Assembly (NCBI GenBank): GCA_012719855.1
Contig: JAAXZN010000047.1
Location: 1-46,576 of the forward strand
Length of the DNA: 46,576 nucleotides
Reading direction: 5' to 3'
DNA from: Serratia liquefaciens
Lineage (GTDB): Bacteria; Pseudomonadota; Gammaproteobacteria; Enterobacterales; Enterobacteriaceae
Under the pieces are notes generated by a model. The model worked only from the letters and a program-made list of their open reading frames with translations, was not told where the DNA came from and searched no databases. Position 1 is the first letter of the stretch; each line of letters begins with the position of its first letter. The translations under genes were made by a program, and so were the position numbers. Positions 25,142-35,498 of this stretch are shown here, one piece after another.

Positions 25142-26065
25142 GTGGTAACAACATTGGATAACGCGTTGCTGGATGAGATCCTGCAACAGGTGCGCCCGCT
25201 GATTGGCCAGGGCAAGGTGGCGGACTATATACCGGCGCTGGCGGAAGTGGCGGCCGATCGTCTGGCGATCGCCGTTTGCACCGTCGATGGCGAAATGTTC
25301 CAGGCCGGTAACGCCGACGAGCGTTTCTCTATTCAGTCGATCTCCAAGGTGCTGAGCCTGACGCTGGCGCTGACGCGCTATCAGGAGCCGGAGATCTGGC
25401 GTCGGGTTGGCAAGGAGCCTTCCGGCCTGCCGTTCAACTCGCTGCTGCAGCTGGAGATGGAGCAGGGCAAACCGCGCAATCCGTTTATCAACCCCGGTGC
25501 GCTGGTGGTATGCGACATGCTGCAAACCCGGCTCAGCGCGCCCAAGCAGCGAATGCTGGAAGTGGTGCGCCAACTGGCCGGTGAAGATGACCTGGCCTAT
25601 GACTCGCGCGTGGCCCGTTCCGAGTTCGAACACTCCGATCGCAATGCGGCGATAGCCTACCTGATGAAGTCGTTCGGCAATTTCGAAAACGACGTGCTTA
25701 CCGTGCTGCAAACCTATTTCCACTACTGCGCGCTGCGGATGAGCTGCGTGGAGCTGGCGCGCAGCTTTGTTTATCTGGCCAATCACGGCCGTGATCTTAG
25801 CGGACGCGAGGTGATAAGCCCCCTGCAGGCGCGCCAGATTAATGCGCTGATGATGACCAGCGGCATGTACGACGGCGCAGGGGAATTTGCCTATCGCGTG
25901 GGCATGCCGGGCAAGTCCGGCGTGGGGGGCGGCATTGTCGCTATCGTCCCCGACGAGCTGTCGATCGCCGTCTGGTCGCCGGAACTGGATGCTTCCGGTA
26001 ACTCATTGGCGGGAACTGCGGCGCTGGAACTGTTGTCTCAACGGATTAGCCGTTCGATTTTTTAG
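25142..26065 (+). CDS. glsB: Glutaminase
   Basis: The 307-residue enzyme hydrolyses glutamine to glutamate and ammonia. It belongs to the serine-dependent beta-lactamase-like glutaminases: active serine in [46 protein letters not shown], and the GKSGVGGGI loop. The GTG at 25142 is chosen because it puts the first conserved residues (LDNALLDEI) at the same distance as in E. coli YneH, with GGAG ten bases upstream. Another GTG at 25133 is possible. E. coli has ansB and yggM in this region instead. Confidence 0.93.
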   Translation: MVTTLDNALLDEILQQVRPLIGQGKVADYIPALAEVAADRLAIAVCTVDGEMFQAGNADERFSIQSISKVLSLTLALTRYQEPEIWRRVGKEPSGLPFNSLLQLEMEQGKPRNPFINPGALVVCDMLQTRLSAPKQRMLEVVRQLAGEDDLAYDSRVARSEFEHSDRNAAIAYLMKSFGNFENDVLTVLQTYFHYCALRMSCVELARSFVYLANHGRDLSGREVISPLQARQINALMMTSGMYDGAGEFAYRVGMPGKSGVGGGIVAIVPDELSIAVWSPELDASGNSLAGTAALELLSQRISRSIF

Positions 26066-26095
26066 CCCCACCACGGAAGGGCGTCAGGAGAATAT

Positions 26096-26812
26096 ATGTT
26101 AAAGAAAACCGGGTTAGCCTTACTGTTGTTGACTGCTTCACAGGCTCATGCCGAGTATCAGTGCAACGTTAAACCCCAGGACGACGTGATTATCAGCCCG
26201 CAGAACGTACAGGTGACCGGGGCCAGCGGCAATCTGCAGATTTCACCGGATGGCGATGTCACCCGCAACGGCCAGGCGTTGAGCCTGACGGACAGCCAGC
26301 GCCAGAAGGCCTTCAGCTACCAGAGCGCATTGCGCAAAGAGCTGCCGTGGATCGACAACGGCGCTCAGCAACATCTGGAAAAAGCGCGGGTGGCGCTGGA
26401 CAAGGTGATCGTCAAAGAGTTGGGCAGCGACAGCAACGTGCGTAACCGCCTGACCACGCTGAACGGTCAGCTTAAGCAACAGATGAACCGTATCATCGAG
26501 CACCGCAGCGACGGCCTGACCTTCCATCACAAGGCGATTGATCAGGTTGAGCAGGATGGCCGCAATATCGTCCAGCAGAGCATGGGTGGCGTATTGCAGG
26601 ACAGCCTGAATGAGATGGGCGTCAAGCAGGCAGCCAACAGTGGCGGTAATCCGTTGCAGGCGATCATGGGCAATCTGGGCGGCCTGCAGAAGGCGATTCA
26701 GAACGAATGGAATAACCAGGAGCAGGACTTCCAGAACTTCGGCCACGACGTGTGCAACCGCGTTACCGGCCTGGAAACCCAGCGCAAAGATTTGCTTAAT
26801 GCATTGAAGTAA
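26096..26812 (+). CDS. yggN: YggN-like periplasmic protein (DUF2884)
   Basis: The 238-residue protein has a signal peptide ending ASQAHA and then the DUF2884 pattern YQCNVKPQDDVIISPQNV. A glutamine-rich helical middle and C-terminal coiled-coil-like part follow (ending NALK). The function is not known. It starts 30 bp after glsB behind AGGAG and probably shares its transcript. Confidence 0.9.
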   Translation: MLKKTGLALLLLTASQAHAEYQCNVKPQDDVIISPQNVQVTGASGNLQISPDGDVTRNGQALSLTDSQRQKAFSYQSALRKELPWIDNGAQQHLEKARVALDKVIVKELGSDSNVRNRLTTLNGQLKQQMNRIIEHRSDGLTFHHKAIDQVEQDGRNIVQQSMGGVLQDSLNEMGVKQAANSGGNPLQAIMGNLGGLQKAIQNEWNNQEQDFQNFGHDVCNRVTGLETQRKDLLNALK

Positions 26813-26898
26813 TCTTGCTTATGGTCTGTTTTGACCTTCTAACGAACATCTGACAGACTGGTTAAACTATAATCAATGAGTAAAAGGATTTTGCATTG

Positions 26899-27141
26899 AT
26901 GCCAGTGATATTTCGTTATAAAGGTTATAAATTCTTTTTTTATTCGAATGAAGGTGAGCCGTTGGAACCGGCTCATATTCATGTCAGAGATGCCGTGGCA
27001 GAAGCCAAGTTTTGGCTGATGCCAGAGGTGCTGGTAGCCCGTAATGATGGGTTTAATGCCAGAATATTAAAAGAATTAACCGAAGTTGTTGGAGTCCATA
27101 AAGGGTTATTTTTGGAGGCCTGGGATGAGTATTTCAGCTAA
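26899..27141 (+). CDS. DUF4160 protein of a two-gene DUF4160/DUF2442 module
   Basis: The 80-residue protein has the DUF4160 pattern: MPVIFRYKGYKFFFYSNEGEP, then EPAHIHVRD, and a C-terminal LKELTEVVGVHKGLFLEAW. The ATG at 26899 fits the family start; a TTG three bases earlier is also in frame. DUF4160 and DUF2442 genes are commonly paired in bacterial genomes in toxin-antitoxin-like order, but activity is not established. The pair lies between yggN and hemW where E. coli has no such genes, which suggests acquisition. Confidence 0.85.
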   Translation: MPVIFRYKGYKFFFYSNEGEPLEPAHIHVRDAVAEAKFWLMPEVLVARNDGFNARILKELTEVVGVHKGLFLEAWDEYFS

Positions 27142-27373
27142 AAACGTAAACTTCGATGAGACAATAATGTGGGTTGAGTTGAGCGATGCCAGAATTATCG
27201 GCGTTCCACTCGCCTGGTTTCCTCGATTGCTGAATGCAACGGACCAAGAGCGTGCCCACTTTGAGCTGAGTGCCCGTGGGATCCATTGGGAGACGTTGGA
27301 TGAGGATATTTCTGTTGAAGGCTTGCTAAAGGGAAGAGGGGATATTACCCATTGTCCCCACCATGCTGCCTGA
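27125..27373 (+). CDS. DUF2442 partner protein
   Basis: The 82-residue protein has the DUF2442 pattern: VELSDARIIGVPLAWFPRL and the end IHWETLDEDISVEGLLKG. The ATG at 27125 has GGAGG eight bases upstream and overlaps the end of the DUF4160 gene by 17 bases, so the two are coupled. An in-frame start at 27086 would lie deep inside the partner gene. In paired modules the DUF2442 protein is usually seen as the possible DNA-binding or antitoxin side, which is inference. Confidence 0.85.
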   Translation: MSISAKNVNFDETIMWVELSDARIIGVPLAWFPRLLNATDQERAHFELSARGIHWETLDEDISVEGLLKGRGDITHCPHHAA

Positions 27374-27379
27374 CACTTA

Positions 27380-27411
27380 AAAAAAAGCGCTGATAATTCA
27401 GCGCTTTTTTT
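27380..27411. terminator. Bidirectional terminator between the DUF2442 and hemW genes
   Basis: An eight-pair stem AGCGCTGA/TCAGCGCT with loop TAAT is flanked by an A run on the left and a T run on the right, serving both convergent genes. Confidence 0.92.
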
Positions 27412-28550
27412 CATTCATCCGCCAGGAACAACTCCAGCAGCGAGTTAAGGAACAGTTTGCCTTTCTCGGTGATCTGCCAGTATTCCGGCGTTTCCACCAG
27501 ATAGCCTTTCGCCAGCGCTTCGTCCAGCGATGCGCGGATCGCGTTTTCATCCAGCCCGGTGTAGTTGACGAACTCGGCACGCGGTGCGGCCTCCAGCAGG
27601 CGGAAGCGGTTCATAAAGAACTCGAACGGCCGATCTGCCGCCGTCACCTCATGCTGCTTGTCCCGGTACTTGCCCTGCATAAAACCGCGCGGATGCTTGG
27701 TTTTCGCGGTGCGCAGAATGCGACCGTCGCTGAAGGTCAACTTGCCGTGTGCGCCGCAGCCAATCCCCAGGTAGTCGCCGAAGCGCCAGTAGTTGAGGTT
27801 GTGCTGGCACTGATAGCCCGGCTTGGCGTAGGCCGAGGTTTCATACTGCTGGTAGCCGGCGGCGCTCAGCAATTCATGGCCCCGCTCGAAAATATCCCAC
27901 AGTGCGTCGTCGTCCGGCAGCACCGGCGGGCGTGAGCTAAACAGAGTATTGGGCTCGATGGTCAGCTGATACCACGACAGGTGCGGGGGATTGAGGGCGA
28001 TGGCCTGACGTAAATCGTCCAGCGCCTCTTCCAGCGACTGGTCCGGCAGGCCGTGCATCAGATCGAGGTTAAAACTGCGCAAACCCAGGCCGGTAGCCAA
28101 GTGTGCTGCGCGTTTGGCCTCTTCCGGGCCATGAATGCGACCCAGACGAGTTAACTTCTCGGCGCTGAAGCTCTGCACGCCGATAGAAATGCGGTTCACA
28201 CCGGCGCGCTGATAGCCGCTGAAGCGATCGGCTTCTACGGTACCCGGGTTGGCCTCCATGGTGATCTCGGCGCCGTCAATCACCGGGATGCGTGCCCGCA
28301 CGCCATCCAACAGCGATTGCATCGCTTCGGCACTCAACAGGCTGGGGGTGCCGCCGCCGATAAAAATGGTGCTGATTTCACGACCACTGACCAGCGGCAG
28401 GTCGGCATCAAGATCCGCCAGCAGGTGATCGACGTATTCCTGATGCGGCACTTCGCCCTTCAACGCATGCGAGTTGAAGTCGCAGTACGGGCATTTCTGC
28501 ACGCACCACGGAATGTGAATGTACAAACTCAGCGGGGGCAACTTAAGCAT
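27411..28550 (-). CDS. hemW: Radical SAM heme chaperone HemW
   Basis: The 379-residue protein is HemW rather than the coproporphyrinogen oxidase HemN. It has the radical SAM ligands in [19 protein letters not shown], and a C-terminal HemW winged-helix part. The family binds heme and passes it to respiratory proteins; the catalytic HemN-specific N-terminal extension is absent. It overlaps rdgB by eight bases, as in E. coli. Confidence 0.95.
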   Translation of the reverse strand: MLKLPPLSLYIHIPWCVQKCPYCDFNSHALKGEVPHQEYVDHLLADLDADLPLVSGREISTIFIGGGTPSLLSAEAMQSLLDGVRARIPVIDGAEITMEANPGTVEADRFSGYQRAGVNRISIGVQSFSAEKLTRLGRIHGPEEAKRAAHLATGLGLRSFNLDLMHGLPDQSLEEALDDLRQAIALNPPHLSWYQLTIEPNTLFSSRPPVLPDDDALWDIFERGHELLSAAGYQQYETSAYAKPGYQCQHNLNYWRFGDYLGIGCGAHGKLTFSDGRILRTAKTKHPRGFMQGKYRDKQHEVTAADRPFEFFMNRFRLLEAAPRAEFVNYTGLDENAIRASLDEALAKGYLVETPEYWQITEKGKLFLNSLLELFLADE

Positions 28551-29136
28551 TGCGCATCGCTTCCAGCATCAGCTTCAGAGCTTTACCACGGTGTGATACG
28601 GCGCGTTTTTCGTCACGGCTCAGTTCGGCAGCGGTACGGCCCAGTTCTGGAACGTAGAAGATAGGATCATAGCCGAAACCGCCTTCACCGGCGGCGGCAT
28701 CGGTGATTTCACCGGCCCAGCTGCCGTGGAACACCAGCGGCGTCGGGTCTTCCGCGTGGCGCATATACACCAGCACGCAGTGGAACTGTGCGCCACGGCT
28801 GCCCTTGGGCACGTCCTTCAGCGCAACCAGGAGCTTGTCGAGGTTTTGCTGGTCAGAGGCGTCTACACCCGCGTAACGCGCAGAATAGATGCCTGGCGCG
28901 CCACCCAGCGCATCCACCGCCAGACCCGAGTCGTCGGCGATCGCCGGCAGGCCGGTGATTTGTGCCGCATTGCGGGCTTTCAGAATGGCATTTTCAATAA
29001 ACGTCAGGCCGGTTTCCTCGGCGGACTCCACGCCCAATTCGGTTTGTGCGACCACGTCCAGACCGAAATCGGCCAACAGGTCGGCGAGTTCGCGCACTTT
29101 ACCCGGGTTACCGGTGGCAAGAACGACTTTTTGCAT
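28543..29136 (-). CDS. rdgB: dITP/XTP pyrophosphatase
   Basis: The 197-residue house-cleaning enzyme hydrolyses non-canonical purine triphosphates. Marks are [32 protein letters not shown] and the C-terminal SHRGKAL. It lies in the yggS-proC-yggT-yggU-rdgB-hemW leftward operon. Confidence 0.96.
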   Translation of the reverse strand: MQKVVLATGNPGKVRELADLLADFGLDVVAQTELGVESAEETGLTFIENAILKARNAAQITGLPAIADDSGLAVDALGGAPGIYSARYAGVDASDQQNLDKLLVALKDVPKGSRGAQFHCVLVYMRHAEDPTPLVFHGSWAGEITDAAAGEGGFGYDPIFYVPELGRTAAELSRDEKRAVSHRGKALKLMLEAMRNA

Positions 29137-29153
29137 GATGACTACCTTGAAAT

Positions 29154-29444
29154 TTATTCGATTAGCGCCGCGACCACGGTGGGGATCTGTTGCGGATTAA
29201 CGATGCGTAACTGTTTATGCCGCCCCAGTTCGCCTTTCTCTATGGTGACGTTGCTTTTCGCCACTTTGAACTGCTTGGCGAGAAACTTGATCAGATGCGC
29301 GTTGGCCTGGCCGTCTACCGGCGGGGCGGTAATGGCGACTTTAAGTTCGTCGCCATGCAAACCGACAATCTGGTCGCGGCTGGCTTTCGGCTGAATATAT
29401 AGCCTGATTGCCAGCCCGTCCAGCACGGGGGTGACTGCACTCAC
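29154..29444 (-). CDS. yggU: UPF0235/DUF167 protein YggU
   Basis: The 96-residue protein has the DUF167 core [19 protein letters not shown] and [18 protein letters not shown]. The function is unknown. It overlaps yggT by four bases. Confidence 0.93.
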   Translation of the reverse strand: MSAVTPVLDGLAIRLYIQPKASRDQIVGLHGDELKVAITAPPVDGQANAHLIKFLAKQFKVAKSNVTIEKGELGRHKQLRIVNPQQIPTVVAALIE

Positions 29445-29995
29445 AGCAGGAACCAGATCTCGCCAAACAGATCCATGCCCAGGTAGTTGATCAGATACAG
29501 GATCAGGATCACCACCATCGCTGAAAAATCAATGCCGCCCATTGCCGGAAGAATACGGCGGATAGGGGCCATCAGGGGTTCGGTCAGTTGATACATCAAC
29601 TGGTCAATCGGGCTGCGTCCCTGGCTGATCCAGCTCATCAGCGCACGGATAATCATCACCCAGAAGATCAGATAACCGGCTGACTTCACCAGCGAGATCA
29701 AGCCAAACAGCAGGTTATACGGGCTGAGTGACATCGCGCCGCCCTGAATGAGCAGCAACAGCGGATATTTGATGGTCATCAGCAGGAAAGCCAGCAGCAG
29801 CGATGCGCTGTCAATGGGGCCCAGCGAGGGAATGACACGACGCAGCGGGCCGATCACCGGCTGGGTGATCTTCACGATAAACTGCGCGAATGGGTTGTAA
29901 AAGTCAGCGCGTGTCCACTGCATCCAGATGCGCAGCAGCAGTACCATGACGTAAAGATCAATAACGGTTTTGACCAAAAAAGTCAGCGTTAGCAT
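29441..29995 (-). CDS. yggT: YggT family integral membrane protein
   Basis: The 184-residue protein has two YggT repeats, each with two membrane helices and a P-F-x-R-x-x-P core ([14 protein letters not shown] and [14 protein letters not shown]). It is linked to osmotic/potassium balance and cell-envelope traits in relatives. It is coupled to yggU and follows proC. Confidence 0.93.
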   Translation of the reverse strand: MLTLTFLVKTVIDLYVMVLLLRIWMQWTRADFYNPFAQFIVKITQPVIGPLRRVIPSLGPIDSASLLLAFLLMTIKYPLLLLIQGGAMSLSPYNLLFGLISLVKSAGYLIFWVMIIRALMSWISQGRSPIDQLMYQLTEPLMAPIRRILPAMGGIDFSAMVVILILYLINYLGMDLFGEIWFLL

Positions 29996-30026
29996 GAAGT
30001 CGTCCTTCTCCTTAACTCTCGATTAT

Positions 30027-30848
30027 TTAAAATGATTTTTCCATTTCCTGCGCACGGGAAACTGCCGCCTGCATGGCTTTGGCCACGGTTGCCGGCAGCT
30101 GTTGCTCGTTGAATACCCGCAACGCCTCGGCGGTGGTGCCGCCTTTGGAGGTTACCTGCTCACGCAAGGTCGACAACGGCGTCTCCGGGTTGGCTTCCAC
30201 CAGCGCAGCGGCGCCGGATGCCGCTTGTTGCACCAGCGCACGGGCCGTCTGGCTGTCGAAGCCCATACGTTCGGCTTCCTGCTGCATGGCTTCCATAAAC
30301 AGGAAGAAATAGGCCGGGGCACTGCCCGCAGCGGCGATCACGCTGTTGATGCCGTTTTCGTCATCCACCCAACATACCTTGCCGACTGACGCCATCAAAT
30401 CACTGGTGTAGTCACGATCCTGCTGGCTTACCTGCTGCGGTGCATACAGGCCGCTCATGCCTTTTCCCACCAGCGATGGCGTGTTTGGCATGATGCGTAC
30501 AATATTCAGATTGTCGGCCAGCAGCTGGTAAAAACGGCTGACCTGAATGCCTGCGGCGATCGACAGCACCAGCTTGCCGCTGAAATCGATCTGATCGCGC
30601 AACGGCTGGCAGACATCTGCCATCATCTGCGGCTTCACCGCCAGTACGATGACGTCGGCCTCGCGTGCGCAGGCCAGGTTATCGCCGCTGCTGACGATGC
30701 CATAGTCGGCAGCCAGCGCATCGCGGTTTTTAGCCGAAGGCGCGCAGACGCTGATGGATTTGGCCGGGTAACCGCCCGCCACCAGGCCGGCGATGATTGC
30801 GCGAGCCATGTTGCCGGCGCCAATGAAGGTAATCTTACGGTGTTGCAT
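30027..30848 (-). CDS. proC: Pyrroline-5-carboxylate reductase
   Basis: The 273-residue enzyme carries out the last step of proline synthesis with NAD(P)H. It has the Rossmann start FIGAGNMARAIIAGL and the family C-terminal signature STLREQVTSKGGTTAEALRV. In E. coli proC is elsewhere; location in the yggS-yggT run is common in other gamma-proteobacteria. Confidence 0.96.
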   Translation of the reverse strand: MQHRKITFIGAGNMARAIIAGLVAGGYPAKSISVCAPSAKNRDALAADYGIVSSGDNLACAREADVIVLAVKPQMMADVCQPLRDQIDFSGKLVLSIAAGIQVSRFYQLLADNLNIVRIMPNTPSLVGKGMSGLYAPQQVSQQDRDYTSDLMASVGKVCWVDDENGINSVIAAAGSAPAYFFLFMEAMQQEAERMGFDSQTARALVQQAASGAAALVEANPETPLSTLREQVTSKGGTTAEALRVFNEQQLPATVAKAMQAAVSRAQEMEKSF

Positions 30849-30868
30849 TAAAATTCCTCGTCAGTGTG

Positions 30869-31576
30869 TCAGGACTGCGAATAATCTCGCGCGCCAAAAA
30901 TGGCGGTACCGATACGAACCAGAGTGCTGCCTGCGGTAACGGCCGCCGTCATGTCATCGGTCATGCCCATCGACAGCGTGTCCACCTGCGGATAATGCTG
31001 TTGCAGCGCCAGGAAGGCGTCGTGCATCTGGCGGAATACCGCCAATTGGCTCTGGTAGTCTTCCTGCGGAGCCGGAATCGCCATCAGCCCGCGTAAACGA
31101 ACGTTTGGCAAGGCAACCACTGCTTCAGCCAGCGCCGGCAGTTCAGCCAGTACAATGCCAGATTTACTCTGTTCATCGCTGATATTTATTTGGATCAGAA
31201 CGTTAATCGGCGGCATGTCTGCCGGGCGTTGGTCGCTTAACCGCTGGGCGATACGCAGCCGATCGACGGTATGACACCAGGCAAAGTGCTCTGCCACCAG
31301 CCGGCTCTTATTGGATTGCAAAGGGCCGATAAAGTGCCACTCCAGCGTTGCCCCTTCCGGCAGCGCGGCAAAATGCTGAACCTTATCCACGCCTTCCTGG
31401 ACATAGTTTTCGCCGAAGGTTCGCTGGCCTGCCGCGATGGCTTCTGCGATCGCCGCCACAGGTTTTGTTTTACTCACTGCAAGCAGCGTCACTTCTTCTG
31501 GAGCGCGAGCGCAGCCTTGAGCGGCCGCGGCAATGCGGTTTCTGACATCCTGCAGATTCTGTTGGATAGTGCTCAT
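30869..31576 (-). CDS. yggS: PLP homeostasis protein YggS
   Basis: The 235-residue fold-III PLP protein binds pyridoxal phosphate by the lysine in LLAVSKTKP, and has HFIGPLQSNKSR and SMGMTDDMTAAV. It controls PLP and amino acid balance and has no known catalytic activity. It is the first gene of the leftward operon, divergent from the pilT-like gene by 20 bp. Confidence 0.95.
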   Translation of the reverse strand: MSTIQQNLQDVRNRIAAAAQGCARAPEEVTLLAVSKTKPVAAIAEAIAAGQRTFGENYVQEGVDKVQHFAALPEGATLEWHFIGPLQSNKSRLVAEHFAWCHTVDRLRIAQRLSDQRPADMPPINVLIQINISDEQSKSGIVLAELPALAEAVVALPNVRLRGLMAIPAPQEDYQSQLAVFRQMHDAFLALQQHYPQVDTLSMGMTDDMTAAVTAGSTLVRIGTAIFGARDYSQS

Positions 31577-31596
31577 TATTGACCCAGGAGATTGAT

Positions 31597-32619
31597 ATGG
31601 ATATCGGTGAATTCGTGGCCCTTAGTGTAAAGCATAATGCTTCCGATCTGCACCTTTGTACGGGGCATCGGCCGATGTTGCGCATCGATGGCGAATTACA
31701 GCCGCTGGAAGGTGCGGAAAAACTGACCGAGACCAAGATGCACCGCTTGTACAGCGCGCTGCTGCAACCCCAGCAGCGGCAGCAATTGCAACAGCAGGGG
31801 CAGCTTGATCTGGCGCTGACGCTTGCGGGCGATATTCGGCTGCGCGCCAATTTCTTTCTGCAAAGCCTCGGGGTTTCGCTAGCCTTGCGGCTGATTGCCG
31901 GCGAGTGCCCGACGCTGGCGGCGTTGGCGGCACCAGACATCATTTCGGCACTGGTGCGCAGGGAAGATGGCCTGATTTTAGTGACCGGCGCGACCGGCAG
32001 CGGTAAATCCACGACCCTGGCGGCAATGATTGACGACATCAATCAGCACCAGCGGCGGCATATTCTTACGCTGGAGGACCCGATCGAATTTATTCACCAC
32101 AGTCGACACTCTTTAATTCAGCAGCGCGAATTGGGCCGTGACAGCCACAGTTTTGACGACGCGCTACGCGCTGCCCTGCGAGAAGATCCAGACGTCATCT
32201 TGCTGGGGGAGCTGCGTGACACCACAACCATCAGGCTGGCGCTTACCGCTGCGGAAACCGGCCATCTGGTACTGGCGACGCTGCATACCCGTAGCGCGAC
32301 GCAGGCGGTCGATCGGCTGGTGGATGTTTTCCCGGCGGAAGAAAAGCCCTACGTGCGTGCCCAGTTGGCCGGTAGCCTGCAGGCGGTGATTGCGCAGAAG
32401 TTGTTGAGTCGGCCCGGGGGCGGCAGGGTGGCGATTTTTGAGGTGCTGACGGCGACGGCGGCGGTCAGCAGCATGATCCGCGAGGGCAAAACCCATCAGC
32501 TTGCCAGCGTGCTGCAAACCGGTGGGCAGTCCGGCATGCAGACCTTTGAGCAAGGTCTGCAACAGCGGATCGGTGCGGGGTTACTGGGCGGCGTGGAGGG
32601 CACTTTGCCAGGGGATTAA
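31597..32619 (+). CDS. PilT-like type IV pilus twitching ATPase (YggR)
   Basis: The 340-residue protein has an N-terminal PilT domain ([19 protein letters not shown]), Walker [10 protein letters not shown], an aspartate box, Walker [10 protein letters not shown] and the [17 protein letters not shown] segment. It is shorter in similarity to true PilT than to the YggR group of enterobacteria, which is not part of a pilus operon. The ATG at 31597 gives the family start [17 protein letters not shown]; an in-frame TTG at 31579 is not needed. Confidence 0.92.
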   Translation: MDIGEFVALSVKHNASDLHLCTGHRPMLRIDGELQPLEGAEKLTETKMHRLYSALLQPQQRQQLQQQGQLDLALTLAGDIRLRANFFLQSLGVSLALRLIAGECPTLAALAAPDIISALVRREDGLILVTGATGSGKSTTLAAMIDDINQHQRRHILTLEDPIEFIHHSRHSLIQQRELGRDSHSFDDALRAALREDPDVILLGELRDTTTIRLALTAAETGHLVLATLHTRSATQAVDRLVDVFPAEEKPYVRAQLAGSLQAVIAQKLLSRPGGGRVAIFEVLTATAAVSSMIREGKTHQLASVLQTGGQSGMQTFEQGLQQRIGAGLLGGVEGTLPGD

Positions 32620-33038
32620 CCCAATTGCCGTTCGAACCAGCTTTCCAGAATGACCACCGCCGAGGCGGAATCCACGCTACCCTTGTCCAGCGCACGAAAG
32701 CCGCCGCGATCGAACAGGTTGGCGCGGGCCTCTACGGTGCTGAGGCGCTCATCATGCAGCGCGATTTGCACGCCAAAGCGGCCGTGCAGGCGGTTGGCGA
32801 ACTTGCGCGCTTGCTCGGTGACCGGCTGTTCGGTGCCGTCCATGTTCAGCGGCAGGCCGACCACCACCAGATCCGGTTGCCACTCTTTCAGCAACTTCTC
32901 GATTTTCTGCCAGTCCGGCGAGCCGTCCTGCGCTTTGAAAGCCGCCAGCGCACGGGCGCTGCCGGTAAGCTCCTGACCAATGGCCGCGCCGATGCTTTTG
33001 GTGCCGAAGTCGAAGGCGATAATGGTGCGGTTGGTCAT
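32616..33038 (-). CDS. ruvX: Putative Holliday junction resolvase / pre-16S rRNA nuclease
   Basis: The 140-residue RNase H-fold protein (YqgF) has [27 protein letters not shown] and the DERLSTVEA motif with conserved acidic residues. The family takes part in 16S rRNA 5' maturation. It overlaps yqgE's stop and the pilT-like gene's 3' end by four bases. Confidence 0.94.
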   Translation of the reverse strand: MTNRTIIAFDFGTKSIGAAIGQELTGSARALAAFKAQDGSPDWQKIEKLLKEWQPDLVVVGLPLNMDGTEQPVTEQARKFANRLHGRFGVQIALHDERLSTVEARANLFDRGGFRALDKGSVDSASAVVILESWFERQLG

Positions 33039-33601
33039 CAGGCGTGTCCTGCGTGGTTGGCAATGCTGCGAATATCGATGCCAAGGCGATTGGCGGCCTC
33101 GCGCCAGCGGCTGGCGATCGGCGTATGAAACAAAATGTCAGTGTCGGCTTCAATGGTCAGCCAGGCGTTTTCCAACACTTCCTGTTCCAGTTGGCCTTTT
33201 TCCCAGCCGGCATAGCCGAGCGCGACCAGCACGTCATCCGGTTGTTCCGGTGTGCCCAGCGTTTCCAGCACGTCTTTCGAGGTGGTGATCATAGTCTTCG
33301 GCGAGATCTGAATGCTGGAGCCGAAGCCTTTGCGTGGCGTATGCAGGATAAAGCCGCGATCGTCAGCCAGCGGGCCGCCGGCAAACACCGGTTTATCCAG
33401 ACTGATGGCCGGATCGCGCGCCTGCGGCATGATCTTCAGTTTGCTCAGCACTGTTTCCACCGTGAACTGTTCCACCGGTTTATTGATCACCAGGCCCATG
33501 GCGCCGTCTTCATTGTGCTCGCAGACATAAATCACCGAGCGTTTGAAGCGAGGATCCTGAAGTGATGGCATAGCGATAAGAAAATGGTGTTGTAAATTCA
33601 T
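33038..33601 (-). CDS. yqgE: UPF0301 protein YqgE
   Basis: The 187-residue protein begins [19 protein letters not shown], with ATG 33601 giving the E. coli length; an in-frame ATG four codons earlier (33613) is less likely. It has the [14 protein letters not shown] and [17 protein letters not shown] blocks. The function is unknown. It is followed by ruvX with a one-base overlap. Confidence 0.94.
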   Translation of the reverse strand: MNLQHHFLIAMPSLQDPRFKRSVIYVCEHNEDGAMGLVINKPVEQFTVETVLSKLKIMPQARDPAISLDKPVFAGGPLADDRGFILHTPRKGFGSSIQISPKTMITTSKDVLETLGTPEQPDDVLVALGYAGWEKGQLEQEVLENAWLTIEADTDILFHTPIASRWREAANRLGIDIRSIANHAGHA

Positions 33602-33656
33602 GGTGTTATTCAAGGTAATTGATTGGTGAGAAGTTAAACAGCCGCCAGTATGCGGC

Positions 33657-33683
33657 TATCCCCATCGCCTTTCAAGCCGCGAC
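33657..33683. repeat. Solo copy of the MITE-like repeat end
   Basis: The 27 bases agree at 23 positions with one terminal inverted repeat of the 127-bp element at 35499-35625, counted on the strand that reads TATACCCGTCGCC at that end. No second end is near, so this is a remnant. Confidence 0.55.
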
Positions 33684-33755
33684 TCGGTTGACGCGGGCCG
33701 ACAGCGTCATTCAGGGAGGTCGGGAAGGCGGGCGACAATGTCACCCGCTTTGCAA

Positions 33756-34706
33756 TTACTTAGCCGCCAGACGCTTTTCGATTGCGTCCATCAGCATACC
33801 GGTGATGGAAACCGGGAAGGCCGCTTCTATTTCACGTGCACAGGTTGGGCTGGTGACGTTGATTTCAGTCAGGCGATCGCCAATTACGTCCAGGCCCACA
33901 AAGATCAGCCCTTTTTCTTTCAGCGTCGGCGCCACCGCGCGCGCAATTTTCCAGTCGCTTTCGCTCAGTGGGCGCGCTTCGCCACGGCCGCCGGCCGCCA
34001 GGTTGCCACGGGTCTCGCCCTGCGCCGGGATGCGTGCCAGACAGTAAGGCACAGGCTCACCGTCAACCACCAGAATGCGCTTATCGCCCTCCTTGATTGC
34101 CGGCAAGAAGTTCTGCGCCATGCAGAAACGGCTGCCGTGCTCGGTCAGGGTTTCGATAATCACCGACAGGTTAGGGTCATCCTGCTTCACGCGGAAGATA
34201 GACGCGCCGCCCATGCCGTCCAGCGGTTTGAGAATAATGTCGCCGTGCTGCTGGTGGAATTTGCGAATGTGTGCCGCGCTGCGACTGACCAGGGTGTCCG
34301 GCGTCAGTTCCGGGAACCAGGCGGTGAACAGCTTTTCGTTGCAGTCGCGCAGGCTTTGCGGCTTGTTGACCACCAGCGTGCCTTTGACCTCTGCACGTTC
34401 CAGAATGTAGGTCGCGTAGATGTATTCGGTATCGAACGGCGGATCTTTACGCATCAGGATCACGTCCAGATCGTGCAGCGCCAGATCCTGCTCGCTGCCA
34501 AAGCTGAACCAGCTCTCTTTGTCTTCCTTTACGTTCAGCAGACGGGTGCGGGCGCGGCCGTCACCGGCGTGCAGATAGAGATCGTCCATCTCCATGTAAT
34601 GCAGTTCCCAGCCACGGCGCTGCGCTTCGAGCAGCATGGCGAAGCTGGTGTCTTTCTTGATGTTGATGGAGGCGATAGGGTCCATCACGATGCCGAGCTT
34701 AATCAT
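33756..34706 (-). CDS. gshB: Glutathione synthetase
   Basis: The 316-residue ATP-grasp enzyme adds glycine to gamma-glutamylcysteine. It has LGIVMDPIASINIKKDTSFAM at the N-terminus (in the first 22 residues), MRKDPPFDTEYIY, ILKPLDGMGGASIFR and the ATP-grasp end VGLDVIGDRLTEINVTSP. ATG 34706 matches the E. coli start. It lies ten bases after rsmE in the same leftward run. Confidence 0.96.
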   Translation of the reverse strand: MIKLGIVMDPIASINIKKDTSFAMLLEAQRRGWELHYMEMDDLYLHAGDGRARTRLLNVKEDKESWFSFGSEQDLALHDLDVILMRKDPPFDTEYIYATYILERAEVKGTLVVNKPQSLRDCNEKLFTAWFPELTPDTLVSRSAAHIRKFHQQHGDIILKPLDGMGGASIFRVKQDDPNLSVIIETLTEHGSRFCMAQNFLPAIKEGDKRILVVDGEPVPYCLARIPAQGETRGNLAAGGRGEARPLSESDWKIARAVAPTLKEKGLIFVGLDVIGDRLTEINVTSPTCAREIEAAFPVSITGMLMDAIEKRLAAK

Positions 34707-34716
34707 CTTTTCTCCT

Positions 34717-35448
34717 TTAACCCAGATCACCGAAACGTACCTGCAAAGCGGTAATTGCGGTGAGCGCTGTGGTTTCTGTACGCAGAACGCGTGGCCCCAG
34801 CAGGATATCAGTAAATCCGTGGCCTGTGGTCATCGCAATTTCGTCGGCGGATAAACCGCCTTCCGGCCCAATCAGCAGGCGGACATGTTCCACTGGCAGC
34901 GGCAACGTATTGATGCTGTGGCTGGCGCGTGGGTGCAGGTTAAGTTTCAGGCTGCCACCTTGCTCGGCGCACCAGTCTTCCAGTTTCATCGCTTCGCGAA
35001 TTTCCGGAATGCGGTTACGGCCACATTGTTCGCAGGCGGCGATGGCGATCTTCTGCCATTGCTGAATTTTTTTCGCCAGACGTTCGCCATCCAGCTTTAC
35101 GCCGCAGCGCTCGGAAAACAGCGGGGTGATGACATTGACCCCGAGCTCGATGGATTTCTGGATGGTGAACTCCATCTTCTCACCGCGAGAAATCACCTGG
35201 CCCAGATGCAGATTGAGCGGTGATTCACGGTCTTCCTGTTGGCCTGCGGCTAACCGCACCAGCACGTTTTTTTTGTCGACCTGGGTGATTTCGGCGTCAA
35301 ATACCTGGTTGCTGCCGTCGAAGAGCTGCAGCGGCTGACCGGCGCTCATGCGCAGTACACGCCCGATGTGGTTGGCGGCGTCTTCGCTCAGTGCGATTTC
35401 TGCATGGTCGATTAACGGCTGCGGATGATAAATGCGGGGTATACGCAT
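34717..35448 (-). CDS. rsmE: 16S rRNA (uracil-1498-N3)-methyltransferase
   Basis: The 243-residue SPOUT enzyme has the N-terminal PUA-like part ([12 protein letters not shown]) and the knotted SAM site with [14 protein letters not shown] and [14 protein letters not shown]. It methylates U1498 of 16S rRNA. Confidence 0.95.
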   Translation of the reverse strand: MRIPRIYHPQPLIDHAEIALSEDAANHIGRVLRMSAGQPLQLFDGSNQVFDAEITQVDKKNVLVRLAAGQQEDRESPLNLHLGQVISRGEKMEFTIQKSIELGVNVITPLFSERCGVKLDGERLAKKIQQWQKIAIAACEQCGRNRIPEIREAMKLEDWCAEQGGSLKLNLHPRASHSINTLPLPVEHVRLLIGPEGGLSADEIAMTTGHGFTDILLGPRVLRTETTALTAITALQVRFGDLG

Positions 35449-35498
35449 GTGAATGTTCGATCCTGACTAAAGGGGTAGGTAGCTTGATAAACAGAGAC

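Noticed and set aside
33738..34754. Plus-strand 338-codon frame over gshB
   Set aside because: Antisense shadow; gshB on the minus strand is complete and conserved.
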